In this document: piece by piece, positions 1-13,600 of the stretch
How positions within the stretch are numbered: the stretch's first letter is position 1
Layout of the letters: the number at the start of each line of letters is the position of its first letter
Assembly (NCBI GenBank): GCA_025618425.1
Contig: CM046844.1
Span: forward strand, 17,912,911 to 17,976,910
Direction: 5' to 3'
Source: Heliocidaris tuberculata
Taxonomy: Eukaryota > Echinodermata > Echinoidea > Camarodonta > Echinometridae
Length of the DNA stretch: 64,000 nucleotides
Notes under the pieces: model-generated
Told to the model about the DNA's origin: nothing
What the model saw: the letters and a program-made list of their open reading frames with translations, nothing else
Databases searched by the model: none
Position numbers and translations under genes: made by a program

Positions 1-3000
1 AGGTTGCTAAAAGCGTTATTTTACTTTTAAGTTTGCAGACGCTATCACAGCACTTCTCGATATCAAATCAGCGTACACGAGACGTATTGATTTGCGCATA
101 GACTTCAGCGCAGACAATGTTGTGATTAGGTTGCTAGATAATTAAATGATGGCCTCTTGCCTTGGTTTTCACTACGTATCCTGCAAATGTGTTTTCTAAT
201 CAATGCTTTGCCCAGCAACATAAGGAACGGTGAATGGGAGCTCGTTACCCCCGAGCTTGTTTTATGAAAACATTAGCGAGGACGACACGTCTCTACGAAA
301 AGGTATTTTGGGATTTGAATGGTGGGGGCCTCTAACTATCACTGATCCCATGCGTTTTTTCCATGCATCCTGTAAACAGTGAAATATAATTTGATAAAAT
401 GCATCATTCATAAAGGTGTAGTAATATCATTCAGTGACAGGGCACATATGAATATGCCTTTTTACACCATGCCAAGTTATTTCTTTTAACTAGGCTTTCT
501 TTCAACAACAAAAAATCACTTTATAAGAGTGCTAAAGGAATTTACTTATCATATTGTACTATAGTGTAAGTAATGCATGTACACTTTAATAATGCAGCCT
601 AATGTATTGTGTAGTAGGAAAACACATGCAGGTAAAAAAGATCATAAATTCATCCATCTATAATTGCCTTTCACGGCTGCCCCAGACATTTTTAATTACA
701 TTGGCCTAACGTTGTTAAGTATTCTCATATTCTAAGCGAGTTGATGTGGTGTGAGACATGTTTGATGTATAACATTCAAACAAGGACATATCATTGATTT
801 AGTGATCTGCTGATCGAATGTGTATGTTCAGGAGGAGAAGGTTTAAACATTAATGTGTAAACCTTGCCCATGTGCAGGCAAGCTGGTATACCGAACATTG
901 TGAAATAGGTTTCATGTATATACCAAGGCTCTGCATGTAAAATCAATACGCCAAGCCTTGGAGCGAAGCGAGAAAGAGTCGATATCAACGTTTGATGCAT
1001 CAATTTATCTTATACACCCTTCTCCAACATTTAGAGCAAGAAGGGCACAAGATGTGTTACGGTACAAGTCAGAAGGGCAGTATACATGCATGCTGTTGAT
1101 ACCTGCATTTAATATTAACAACTGAATCATTTGCATAACATCATATTCTGCATGCCACCTTCAAGAGAATAACTATGTCACATTCACATCTGCAAATGAT
1201 ATTACAGAATTCAATATTTTTAAATTGTGTAAAGAAGTACCTGTATACCATCATTATTTGGACCATGGAGTCATACATGTAGGCTTCATGTTTTAAAAAG
1301 TGATTTAGCAGCTAACCATATATGTAAAAGCTGCCCTTTTAACATGCTATCACTGTAATATTTCAAAACTTGATGGATTAACAATTCCAACCTAAAAAAC
1401 GGATCATAAATAGGCATCACTATCTCACGACAAAATCATTTTTGATGTATCTAGTGGCAAAACATGTCTGAACTTCAAAGGTTAAAGGTCAATCACATCT
1501 TAAGCTGTTAATATTATCCGGAGACTGGGTACAACATGCATCAAGGAGTGTCACTTTGGGATTGCAAACACATTACGAAAGGTACTAAGAAGTGCTAGGC
1601 ATCACCATCACAATTATTGACAAACTGTGCAAATCACCATGAATCTCGCACCAATAAAGGATTTTCAAATATAAATGTACAAATTCAGTCTGAATATTAA
1701 TGGTACTAGAGCGTGTCCCATTTCAAATATAGTCAAACAAATATGGTCAAAAAGCATACAAAGCAGAAACACATTTCTACTCCATTTAACCCGAAATATC
1801 ATCTGCCATGAAGATTTGTATCATTTCGCAAGGGGAAAAAAAAAACCACCTTCCATGGTAATATCCCTATTGTTTGCGCACCAATGATAATAACCTATAA
1901 AGAGAAAAGCATGTGTAATGTAGGATGAAATAAACTAAACCATAGCGGGATATATCTAGATCATCATCTTCTTGCCCAGGGGAAACTGCATCATTATCGT
2001 GTGGTTTCCATGGCAACTGATAATTTTCTCCACAGCACAGAAACGTTTCATGGCACTGTTGTTCAACATCTAGATTTGACTTTGTATTTGCAGTATGTTT
2101 TGATACTTTTGATGCTAATCCTACTAATAGGGTTTGTATCCAAATGCTTTGTTTCTCGATGATTATCATCCCTCCACTAAATGTCAAACCCATTAACTTT
2201 TTTCAACATTTGGCTAATATCTCCATGTAGGCCTACATGTAGTTGATTGGGTGATGCTCTTTCAATGCTCATCTGCAACAATTTTCTATCAGCCTTTCAT
2301 CTTCTAAGTTGCTCATGAATCAATATAGAAAGTACATGTACATGTAGGAAGAAGATTTATCTCTTTTATTTAGTCTGTCAGTCAGAAAATGTTTGTAGTC
2401 ACATATTTTTGTACATCTTTTCATATATGGGTTTGACATGCAATCTTAAACTGAGACCGCCTCTATCCCCTTCCCTCATTTTTCTTCCACTTAAAATAAA
2501 GTACCATGAACATTTAACAACTGTTAAATCTTTCTTCTTTACTGAACTTTCTAATAGCACAAATAAGGCATTAACACCAACTACATTCCTTGCATGGATG
2601 TACTTTTAATATATCATATGCCCCCCTCACACTAATCAGTCATTAAATTACATGAACAGTATCTATATTCCACAAGCTTTCAGTGTTTCCTTATTATTCA
2701 ACTGACACTTTGTCCCTCTACACAGAATTTTAACAAGACAAAGTAAGCGTAAAGAGCAGGAGAGGAAAAACAAGCCGAGATGGGAGTATTAGAATCATCC
2801 TCACCCACCACCCATCCTCATGAGGGACAAACAAATGCATATTTCTTGATTATGAAATGCAATATCACACGGAACGCCTCCATCGAGGCACACATCACAA
2901 TTGCAGGGCGGAAATGCAGTTCTCGGCAAACCAATTTACCGCCAAAATCAGCGCTTTCAATCTTCGCATCGCCTCACGTCCATCCATCGCCACAGAACGT

Positions 3001-6000
3001 GGTGAAATGGCCCACACGAAGATCCGTTAATCGGGCAGAGAAGAAAATGTGTTTTAGCGCCTTCCCTCCATTCAAACATGAATGTCTGACTTGATAAATA
3101 AACTCACATACCTCTTGATTTAATTTACAGGCTATGATATGGATATGCCAGTATTCAACTTTATAAATAGAGGTAGCTTCTGAAACAGCTCTTCTTTCTC
3201 ATTTGAGAGCATTAATACAGTCCTTTTCATTCGTTGGTTAACAAAAACTGCTTGGAGTATATTGAAGATGAAAATGAAAATGATATTTCAGTTAGAGTTG
3301 CTTTGTTTTGCTAATTAATTTTTAGCTGAAAGGTGTTTCACCTTTATAAAACTCTACATACAGAGAGAGATATACATCAAGATAACAACATATTCTTCTT
3401 TAAAAATCTCTTGTTTATCATTTTCCAATAATGTAAGTGATATGTCAATCAAAGTCAGAGACCATTGTGATCTTATCATAACTGAAAGTCACTAAAATGA
3501 ACACATTTTAAAGAACATCTTTGAAATTTAGTATGCTGTAGTGAGCAGGACAAATCTACGCCAACTAAAATATTTAGCATGTCACTTGTTTAACCCTATT
3601 GTTCTAGCTTGACAGGACACCTGCTTAATTTTCACTCCATTTCTTTTTTTTTTAAAACTCCGCTTGAAAGAAACAAAATCTTGACAAAAGGGGGGAAACT
3701 CACTGCCCTCCGATTCCCACAACCTGCATTTGTGCAGAATACAATGGTGACTTTTCCATGACCGATCGTGGCGATCAAATCACTCATTTGCGACTGGCGA
3801 CATAATGATAATTTCACCACCAATGTTCCACACCATTGGGACCATTATACTTCATTAATGGTGGACTTGTTTGGGGTTTTACGCTGACATGATTTCAAGC
3901 TCCATGTGTATCGTGGTAGAACCTCCGAACTGGGTTCAAGTCTGCTGTGCAGGATTCCTCCCCACACAGGTTTTCCTAGAAGCATTGATTTAGGCCTACA
4001 GTTGGAGTGGTACATAATATAAAGAGTGAATATTGGGTAATAGAGAAAATGATACTTGGCTTCCAAAATACGAAATAAATATTACCTTTCCATAAACATG
4101 AATGATATCATCTTCTCAAAACGTTTCTGGCGCCATCTGCTGTTAAGAATAGCGTATTTTCCTGTAATATTCCCCGGTATTACCACTTTATATTTTCAGC
4201 GATGACTCTATTACATACATGCATGATATTGCCAACTACAGATGCTGCTAGACTATCTCTTTCAATTCAAATTGAAACTAACATCTGTTGTCCACGGCAA
4301 CGACAAGATAAAACAGGAAGAGTTCTGATGATCAAAGTTCGTATTTCAGGAAGTTCAGCCAGAGCAGATGTTCAAAACAAAAACTAATTTGACATATTAG
4401 GGAATTCTGAGTTTCCATTAGGCAATCTTTACAAGAATGTAAGTTAACCCGATGAAAACCCTCAAGGATGAAGTTTTAAGTGTCTATTGATCAAACTCAA
4501 GTTTGGTTTAGAATTACTTTTTAAAATAAAAAATTCAAACAAATTAAACATGATTTATTTTATTAACCTGCTGTTCCAGTTGGATTTTGGTTTGACTTTA
4601 GTAAGATCATATTTTTTCTACACGTAGATCCCAGCCCAAAAATATCTCAAGCAGTGCTATCAACAATATAAATAAATATATATATATATACATGTATCAT
4701 TTTGAATGTTAACAATAATTCATAAATACATTTTAATTATACTGTACAGGATAAAATAAATGGTGAAAATTAAGCAATCTTAAATTTTCCTTCAAACTAT
4801 TCTTGTACTGAAGGAACTGTTAGTTCCCTATCTTTTTTTCAGGCAAATTTGATCTCTCTGCCAAGAATTTAGTGGTTTTCAAAGTTTGGAGAGGCTTCAT
4901 GCTGAATCTTCAAGTTTAGTGGATGAAGGCCAATGCGAGGGTGTGAGTGTTCCACTTGTGATCTACGTCTAGTCACAACAGGATCTATGCTTTAAAAGCA
5001 CCAAGGTGGAATAAGTATGCTGAACTGAGCAAAGAGCTGATCTTCACACCACTTATCGCTCTTTCTATATTAAGGTTCTGACGACACTTAATGTATTGCA
5101 TTAATTTCACATTATATTACATGTAAATTCCTATATCATTTGAGCACCAAGGTAGATTAACCATGCGGAACAGACAGCAAAGAGCTTTACTTTCACACCA
5201 CTTTTCACACCCGCTCCTAGGTACTAACTTTATTGATTGCAGGGTATATCCATTCATAATCTATTCATATTTGCCAACCTAAATCCCTGTATCATTCCAT
5301 TACAGAAACAATAATTGCTGATGAAATAAATAAGTAAGATTAAATAAATATGTAAGAACACATCTTCTGAAACCATGCAAATAAATCAAGCAGTGCAGTG
5401 AAAGTTGATTATTTAAAAATGTAACTGGCCAAATAATGGAGTCCATGACTCACTATTTTCCCTATAATTCACATGAAGGAAGAACAATTTATTCTTTTTT
5501 TAAAACAAATAACAAACAGACATATCAACCTACAGACTTGAAATACAAAGAATAAAGCATTTAGGAATACAAAGTTATATACTATTTGGATGTCAGATTT
5601 AAACCTTCCTCGTCTATGGGGATTCCCCTCCCTCCCTTCCCTATCAAATCTCAGGCAGATCAGATTGTAATCTTAATCTTGTACTCGGGCAGATTTGAAG
5701 CTCAGTAAAATGTTTCTAATCCTATTTAGTCCCGTCTGGGAGAGTTTCTCCAACCCCTCAAATCAAAAGAGTGTCTCCCATGTGAGCTCCGGTTCTTTAG
5801 CTATATTTGTGCAGAAATGCATGGACTGAGATTCTGAGAAGTACATGTTTAGGTACAATGTAGGTCATGTATCTATATATTTTTTTACTCTTGTTATGTC
5901 TTCACTGTACACTCCTTTCAACTCTCTCTCTCTCTCTTTTCTTCTCTTTCTCGAACCTCAAAGACCTCTTCTTAAAGTTTCTATTTATTCTTTCCCCTTT

Positions 6001-6659
6001 TCCACAACTATTTTGCCTATATTTACACAAATTTACACCTAATCACTCTTTAGTCTTATACTGTCTTTGCCATTTTGCCATTTCTAATTTTTTTTTTTAT
6101 AACTCTACATAATGCAAGTACACTCAGTCTGCCAAACTAAATTCTTCTACATTACCCAAAGCTTATCAATGTCATGCAATATGCATACATGCATTACGAC
6201 TATTATGTCCAATTTCTTTTGCTACATAACCACCACTTTTGCCTAGGAAACAATTCATCCATCTTCCAAGAAAGTATCTTTTTCCTTGCAATCACATCGA
6301 TAAAACAACAAGGGGTTTTCCCAGGCTTCTCGTAATCCATCAAGAAATCAGGACATCCATCGGCAAAACTTTTACTAACGCTAAAAAATCAATTTAAACT
6401 AAAATAAGCCTGTATCAATATCACAAGTATCCTAAAAACCATTTGATCTGTTTTGGCAGTATGAAAAATTAGGCTAAAAGCTAAATCTTTTTGACAATCA
6501 TCATCCTTCAAAACAAAAGGAGAAAATGTGCATTAAGCTGAAATATTTTAAACAGTGGTTTTTTAAATATTTGTGACAAACAAAATATTTGATGATCTTA
6601 TGTATTTGAAATTGCAACCAAGTGTATCAAAATTAATGAACATGGTTAAAAGCTGAACC
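1..6659. other. Gene-free stretch, presumed intronic or intergenic
   Basis: I see no gene. The stretch is AT-rich and mostly single-copy in appearance. Slightly CpG-richer patches occur at 1-350, 2760-3090 and 5590-5830, without a convincing open frame plus splice sites. There is an (AT)n tract near 4679-4692 and a (CT)n tract near 5924-5947. The short open frames show no recognisable domain. Because the calsyntenin gene runs leftward, this could be a downstream intron of that gene. Confidence 0.6.
4997..5216. repeat. Diverged direct duplication, about 156-bp spacing
   Basis: Two related segments of about 64 bp begin AGCACCAAGG at 4997 and at 5153. They share AGCAAAGAGCT and TTCACACCACTT blocks but differ at many positions. 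This looks like an old tandem duplication with a unit near 156 bp, now degraded between the conserved blocks. Confidence 0.6.
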
Positions 6660-7435
6660 TTAAAAGCATTCAGGTACATTTACGCATCCCATATCTCCAT
6701 AGTCGACTGGACGAGAGAGAGGAGTCAATCAAAACGAATCGGCCATGTCCTTGAAACAAGGTCTCCAAATTGGATCATAGAGTGCTATGCCACAAGAATC
6801 TAAATGTATCTATGTGTGTGCATAAGCAATACCCATCTTCAATCGTCTATTGCACAGTACGAGGGTGCATCCCAATTTGCCCAAACAAGCTCGACATTTT
6901 GATCAGACCAATATCAGCGCTTCTTGAAAAAGTCTGAGTTTGAAGTTCCCTGTGTTCATTAATTACCCCGGAATGAGCTGTGCACACCATTCTCACTCAA
7001 GGAATTAGCTCAAGCTTCAGAGCAAATCATAGTCTGACTGCATTTTAACAGCCAAATTAACCTGCTAATATTAATTGGCCGAATATTCTGCTTTTTAAAA
7101 AATAAGCCCTAGTTTGCTTGGGATAATAGCTCAAGCCAACATCCCGAGCACAAGGGTAAAATAGCCCGCTATTTGCATCTTCACTGCAAATTAGCTTGAG
7201 GTAGTTGTGATCGGGCTAATATCTCAGATTTAGTGGGCTGTCTTGAAAAACGTGGGCTAATGAGGACAGGCCTGAAGACAATACAAGGAGAGGCTGATTG
7301 CCGGTCCTTAGGCATACAAGATGGCATCTGGCACCATGGCACAATAAAAACGAAATTTGATCGGTATTGCTATGGCGCTCATAACCTAGCACCTGACGTG
7401 CTGGAGGTTGATCGAATCTTGGTATACATCTGAAT
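6660..7435. other. Candidate conserved non-coding or enhancer block
   Basis: This stretch is less repetitive and more CpG-containing than its surroundings and lacks a long reading frame with a known domain. It contains an octamer ATTTGCAT at 7171-7178 and clustered TAAT-core sites (for example CTAATATTAATTGG near 7064-7077), the kinds of sites bound by POU and homeodomain factors. Function as an enhancer is an inference from composition and motifs only. Confidence 0.22.
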
Positions 7436-7438
7436 CGT

Positions 7439-7453
7439 GGGGGGGGGGGGGGG
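7439..7453. repeat. Poly(G) tract
   Basis: This is an uninterrupted run of about 15 G. It is one of more than ten G or C homopolymers of ten or more bases in the window (see findings). Confidence 0.9.
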
Positions 7454-7587
7454 AGTTATTCCTTGAAATTTACATGTATGATGAAAATCAACATTACAGA
7501 AGATTGATTTTTTAAGAAGAAATAATGTTTTTTTCAATGTACTGACGTTTCCAAAGTATCAAATCTGTGAATCATATTTTCTGCTGA

Positions 7588-7641
7588 GTCAGAAGGGGGT
7601 TTAACTTATATCACTTAACACAGACTAAATGCCCTTCTGGG
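7588..7641. repeat. AGAAGGG hairpin, family copy 1
   Basis: A short hairpin pairs CAGAAGGG at 7590-7597 with CCCTTCTG at 7632-7639. It shares most of its loop-side sequence with the copy at 60241-60303: both read TTAACTT-TATCA, then ACAGA-TAAATGCCCTTCTG. It is therefore a family member rather than a chance palindrome. Confidence 0.65.
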
Positions 7642-7966
7642 TCTTATTATGACAACATCAGTTGTTTGATTTATGATGAGTTTGAAAAGAGGGGGAAAAT
7701 TAAGGTACAAATTGTAACATCTGAAGCTATATAGGGGAATAACTGGATGCATCATATGTATCTGACCTAGCTACTTGTGAAGAAATTTGATCTGTAGTAC
7801 GTGGTACCCATCACACACCTGGACACCTGAACTCATGCAGGTTAATCAAATGCAAAGGATATCAACAAGAGCAAATGTAGTCTTCCACCATAGGCAGCAG
7901 AACATCTCAAAAAAGAGCAAGGGATACAACACACGAAGAAAGAACTTGGGGTAAATTGTTTGAAAT

Positions 7967-7983
7967 CCCCCCCCCCCCCCCCC
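7967..7983. repeat. Poly(C) tract
   Basis: This run of about 17 C lies immediately before an A-rich stretch. Confidence 0.9.
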
Positions 7984-8146
7984 AATGAAATAAAACAAAA
8001 ATAGAGAGTGTATGAATTACAGGTCAACCCAATAAATAAAAAAAATATTTAAAAAGTTTGTGGTTAAATCTGGATACTTACAGACCTACATGTACACCTT
8101 AAAGCTCACAGATAGTCTCGGTAGCAAAATCATACTGGCAAGAAAC

Positions 8147-8733
8147 TTAAAGGAAACCAAAACCCAAGGAGAGAATCAATGTTATTGGAAAGTGAAAATT
8201 CAGAGAAGCACTTTACAAAAAGTTTCATTAAAATTGGTTAAAAAATAAGAGAGTTATGGATGTTTGAAAAGTCTCGTTTTACTTTCTATGGGGATCCTCA
8301 AATTGGCAAAATTGCTTCAAAATGGCTGATTTTGTGAACAACTCTCCATTTGTTTTGTACACAGATTTTCAGATTTTCCCAATTATCTTTCAAGGTGCAG
8401 TTAATCTCCTTCCGAGCTCAACATATATGATGGGAAAATGTATTTTACACCACAAATGTCGAGTTCAGGAGGAGACAAGGAGCACCCTGAGAGATAATGG
8501 GGACAATCTGAAAATCTGTGTACAAAACAAATGGAGAGTTGTTCACAAAATCAGCCATTTTGAAGCAATTTTGCCAATTTGAGGATCCCCATAGAAAGTA
8601 AAACGAGACTTTTCAAACATCCATAACTCTCTTATTTTTTAACCAATTTTAATGAAACTTTTTGTAAAGTGCTTCTCTGAATTTTCACTTTCCAATAACA
8701 TTGATTCTCTCCTTGGGTTTTGGTTTCCTTTAA
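8147..8733. mobile_element. TTAA foldback element (MITE), near-perfect long arms
   Basis: The element is bounded by TTAA at 8147-8150 and 8730-8733. Its ends are AGGAAACCAAAACCC and the inverted complement. The arms (about 8151-8425 and 8456-8729) match almost base for base over more than 250 bp, leaving a loop of about 30 bp. Both arms carry GGATCC and the phrase CATAACTCTCTTATTTTTTA (in inverted orientation on the left). An 86-codon open frame inside is only the folded repeat read through. The TTAA duplication suggests mobilisation by a piggyBac-type transposase; no transposase is encoded. High arm identity suggests recent insertion or arm conversion. Confidence 0.85.
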
Positions 8734-10245
8734 CTAACATAGTCACATACTATTCTCCTTTTATCATAAGACACATGTACGAGATTATTTAACATTCCAT
8801 TCGCGATTTCGAACAAATTTTAGTGTAAATATCTGTAAGAAAAGCTTGGAAACGGCTTTTCACTGCCTCACGCTAATACCTTATCCACCTGACGGTTCCC
8901 CTCACAATAAACCCAGCGCTTCGCACTAGGTGTAGCGTATTCTATACACACAGAAATCCTCATGTGAGTAGTGTGTGTGGCCGTTGTTTGAATTTACATC
9001 CCCTCTTTTTGGGGCCAGGGATTTTTATTACTTTTCACCTCTCATTCAATAAATATTTCACTTGGGGAGGCAAAAACTTCACAGCATCTTAGTTATGTTA
9101 GTACCCTGCTATTTATTAAGTAAAATCAAAGAAATCTGGCGAAAAAGTTTTTGAGGGCTTCCCAAAACTATTTGTTACCTTTAAATCAACAATATATTGA
9201 ACAGTATACATCAAATTGAGATAAGAAAGAGCTAAAATGCACAGATGCTTATTCGAAATTAGAATTATGGATGATAATCCTGTCAAGATTGAATACAAAT
9301 CTGAATGAATACAGAAAGTTTCCACACAACAAAGAAATCTGCACACGCAAGTTATAGATTGGTTCACGGGCTACGACTTCCATTGTATTTATGAATAATT
9401 GCAGTGAGGAGTTTGATAAGCATCTCTAGTAGAGAACAGCTTGCAATGAAACACGTGAATTGTAATGAATAAGGCAACAAAAGAGAAGAAGAGATCTCAA
9501 TCTTGCTGCAATTTTGGACATTCTAAATTATAGAATATTGAGTGAGAGGTGAATTTGTTGCACGTCTCCAGTAAAACTTGAATAAACTTACCATTCTCTG
9601 CATTATTCAGTTTTCATAACAATAGCAACGATGCCAAAATAATCAATTTCGTTTATCAAATATATCACGTTATAGTATAAGCTCTAAAGCGCTTAAGAAA
9701 TAGTTTTTTCTTTTACACTTGTATAATTTGTCTGAAGTACTGCTCAACTCAAGATTCTAAAATTTTAAGAAAATTTCATATGGCATTGTTCCATATGGTG
9801 GTGTATTTCTCATCGTATCAGTACATACGTATACGCTGCTATTCTCCTATTTTAATTGGCAACATGGCCTGAGCATGTTCGTCACAAACATTTGATTTCA
9901 CGTGGGAGTGCACGCAGCTGAAAAACAAAATGCAACATGAATGATGGCTGAAACCAAATTCGGTCCTGAGCCAATAATCATTCAGTGTCATCATAACAGA
10001 GACAGCCATATCTACATCATAACATATGACAGAGCCATGAGTTTAGAGATGAAATAATTAAAAATAGAGGGAGATATAGAGGGAGATATAGAGAGAGAGA
10101 GGGGGGGGGGGGGGGTGGAAGAAAAAAAGAGAAAAGCAATTCAATGAGAAATAGAAGATTACAGAAAAAGATTGAAATATCATTGCAGGGTCCGCAGGGA
10201 GAACAGTATATCATACTGATGAGGCTAACCTGAGCAAACAAGACA

Positions 10246-10290
10246 TATTATTATTATTATTATTATTATTATCATTACTATTATTATCAT
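10246..10290. repeat. (ATT)n microsatellite
   Basis: A run of TTA/ATT trinucleotides starts the tract, then degenerates into ATC and ATT units. Confidence 0.85.
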
Positions 10291-10522
10291 CATTGATGCT
10301 CTCCATAATACATGGACTTTCTGTCAAACAGGTATGCATTTAGATTACTGATACTGTAGCACAGACTTTAGTAATTAATACCCTTTGGATGAGGTCATTA
10401 GGGTTCTTTTTAAATCCACATAAACTGTAAAATATCTTGGCAATTTAATTCAGCCCCAAAACATCATAATATAATGGGTTGGTTTCTTTGGGGTATTTTT
10501 TAAACTTAGCCATTTACTCAAA

Positions 10523-10602
10523 TCAACCCCTTGCCCGTGGGAACCGGGTCCCCCATGTATAAAGCCTATTTGAATGAGAGAATTCAGCAGTCAACGGGTT
10601 GA
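10523..10602. mobile_element. Possible very small TIR element
   Basis: The left end TCAACCCCTTG and the right end CAACGGGTTGA are inverted with one mismatch over 11 bp and enclose about 80 bp. No clear target duplication is visible, so it may be a relic or an internally deleted copy. Confidence 0.35.
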
Positions 10603-13600
10603 AAAATAAAGTTTTGTCAAGACAAATTACCTTGCTTGTTATGCTAATCACTTCACATAAATTTCATAAATGGTACATTTGTCTGACACACTAACAGACT
10701 AAAAAAAAAACAAAAAAAAAAAAAACCATTCTTCTTCTTGTGGTATTCCTATCAGAGGTACTGACAGTTAAAATACAACTTTGAAGTTGATTGAAAACCC
10801 AGTACAGCAACGAATGACACGCATATATGTACGCAGCCTTATGGAAAAGAAAAGAAAACAGTGCCAGCCAAATAAAACAAAGAAAAACATCACAAAAAAG
10901 GTCATAGAGAGAGAGTGGATAGCAGCTACCTGTGAAATGGATGTACGTTTCCAAGTACTGTTGTTTGATGCATTTGCATATATATTAGTGCAGCGCAGAT
11001 CAATTACAGCGCTAGTTCACAACCGTAATAGGTTTACTTCAGTGCATGCATAGGCTCTCTGGGCCAAAGCACTTCAAATTGAAGCGAGATACTGATGCGG
11101 CAGATGCAAAGTTTGCCGCAGACTTAGAAATACAATCTAAGTATGGCATGCTGCAAACTGCACGTTCACTGATCAAAAACGTAAAAGACACTTCTCAAGT
11201 ATATTAAAATAATTAATCACCTTCCTTGGTTCATGCACTAAAAGTAGGTAAAAGAAGTAAACAGTGTTATCTAAAAATGCTATATGAAATAGTGAATGAG
11301 TATGCAAAATACTCATCCATTTGAGAGATCATGATCTAAATCGCACCTTATTTGAATAACAATGAACATACTTAGACATGAACATGATAATATCAACACC
11401 CACAATATCACTTGAACGTTTGACCCATTTCTCGATGACAACTGCCATAATTCTGTTTCTGCAAGTATCTGAGTCACTCTATAATATGGAGTCGAGTTTC
11501 TTATTCGGTCTTCAGAGGAACCACGGCCTAAGGACATGGCAAATAGAACTTTGCAAACAATGTATTTGAAATCATTATTCACCTGCGTCTTGCCGGCGGG
11601 GACATATTTCTCCCTTCCCTCCCCAAAGAAGTGTTTTCCTTTTTCTTAATTTAATGCGAGATTGAGGTACTCTGAGCAGAGCTGCATACACCATGTTATA
11701 TTTTTTTTTGTGTTGATGTTATTGTCCAGTTTCAACAATACAGGAATATGCTCAAATTCCTTTCAAATCAAGAGCTGAGATTCATAATTTTTCTCATATG
11801 AAATCCAACCATGGATCCAACATACCATCTCTTTAATGAATCATGACACACTTTTATGCAAGCAATTCCGTGATTTGCCTTATATGGCCTACACGTACAT
11901 GCACATTCAGAAACAATATTAAGTAGATGATTCTCCATGCAGGCTATATTTAGAGAATATCAATCTGCTTGTGTAATATGTCAGCACATTCCACCTCTCA
12001 ATAATCTGATTAATAAGTACAAAGATTAAGACATCAAACATCAGCAAACATTTCATATCCAATGGAGCTTTAGGTGGCTTTATCCATGTTCTGATGAAGT
12101 TATCTTTCTCTTGGCTTGAGGTCAAACAAAGCACTCAATAGTGCAGGCCCTATACAGGGGTATCATGACTCACAACTAACGCACAGATCTATGCACGGGA
12201 CTATCAAGCTAAATTTCTAATCTAATTCCACTCAAATTGGATAAGATAGGATCTCACTTGTCTCTCATCCCACCCAATAATCCCATGTTCTTGCAGGGGA
12301 ACATCGAGCACGACTTTCAGCGTTGGCTCAATTCGCTTTAAGGATGATGAAAAAAATAACCTTGTTGTCGGCAACAATCTAATTGAAGTTGGCAAAGCGC
12401 CGTGCTTATGCAACACAGGGCAGAAGAATCAAATTTGACTAGATTACATGTAAGTGAATGAGGCAATGTACATGTGCCTACAGTGTAATTTACAAGAACT
12501 TGGGGGGAATAGTGGACAAGTGGACCGATCACATTAAAAATGATTGACATCTCATACAAGTGTCAGGGTTACCAATACTCCTCCAAAAGCATTATGATTA
12601 AACGAATACAAGTAATATATACCCTGAGGTGTCATGTTTCAGCGTAATCAAAATTAAATACATCTACTCATTTTTCTTAGCATAATTTTTCATATCATAT
12701 CTGTATCATATCTCTCCTTACTCAAGGGGGGGGGGGGAGAGCACTTATTCATCAAGTAGGGTAGCTTAACAATCATGCTACTCTGCAGCTCCGATGAAAA
12801 TTCACTGCGACGCGAAATACTTCATGCCTTCAAACTACCGAAGAACGGGTCTATCATCTATACGATCCTTTCTGCTGCCCATCTTTAATTTCCTGCTTAT
12901 CTTCCTCAACTTCGCCAAGCAGAAAGTATTTGATCGATGTTGCAAAAAGATGATCCTGTTTAGGTACCCTTTCATACAGCCATGTCCAAAGGTGTATCTT
13001 GTGGATGACTGTACTGACTGTAATTGTCTGCAGTAGTCTGTATGTTCAGAGAGAGAAAATGTCATAAGGCAGGGCTTGAAAGTAGTTTGCAGGCACAAAC
13101 CCTGTTCAGTCATAAAAGAGTGTCTGTATTGTAAGACTACCATAGGCCTTGTACTATAGCTGCTCCTGACACACTGACGTGACCAGTGGGTAGCTGGTTT
13201 AGGCTTCTCTCAAGACACGACGATTTTCTGATAAAGTGTCAAATTAGGGTCTGTGCTTGCAGACTAGCTTGAAAGTATGAGTGAATGCCCTTCTTGCTCC
13301 AATCAGATGATACTGCAATGTGATACAGGAAATTCATTATTATGCACTATATAAAAATGACTTTATCATTATTATTATTATTATATTTTCCTAGATGTTT
13401 ACTGTCAAACCTGAAACTCTAACAAAACTTGTGGCTGATCGATCCAGATTTCAGATAGCATCATACCATGAAATCAATAATGTCAACACTGAATTTTTGC
13501 AAAATTCATGAAAGTTTCTTTCTGCGAAAACGGCAGTCATTAACAATTCATGAAACTTTTGGTTGCACCACGGGGAAGAGACGACATGTTACCAGCAAAG

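Noticed and set aside
1..147. Plus-strand acceptor-like TTTGCAG followed by an open frame to a stop at about 144
   Set aside because: The frame is short, at the window edge, without a recognisable domain, and the gene seen is on the other strand.
3868..3970. GGGTTCAAGTC phrase considered as a tRNA T-loop
   Set aside because: No matching acceptor stem, D-arm or anticodon arm could be placed around it.
8322..8582. 86-codon frame
   Set aside because: It lies across the loop and both arms of the TTAA foldback element.
11313..11582. Minus-strand frame with a transmembrane-like segment, considered as the calsyntenin membrane exon
   Set aside because: Flanking residues do not resemble the calsyntenin juxtamembrane or acidic tail, and the overlapping plus-strand frame is equally open.
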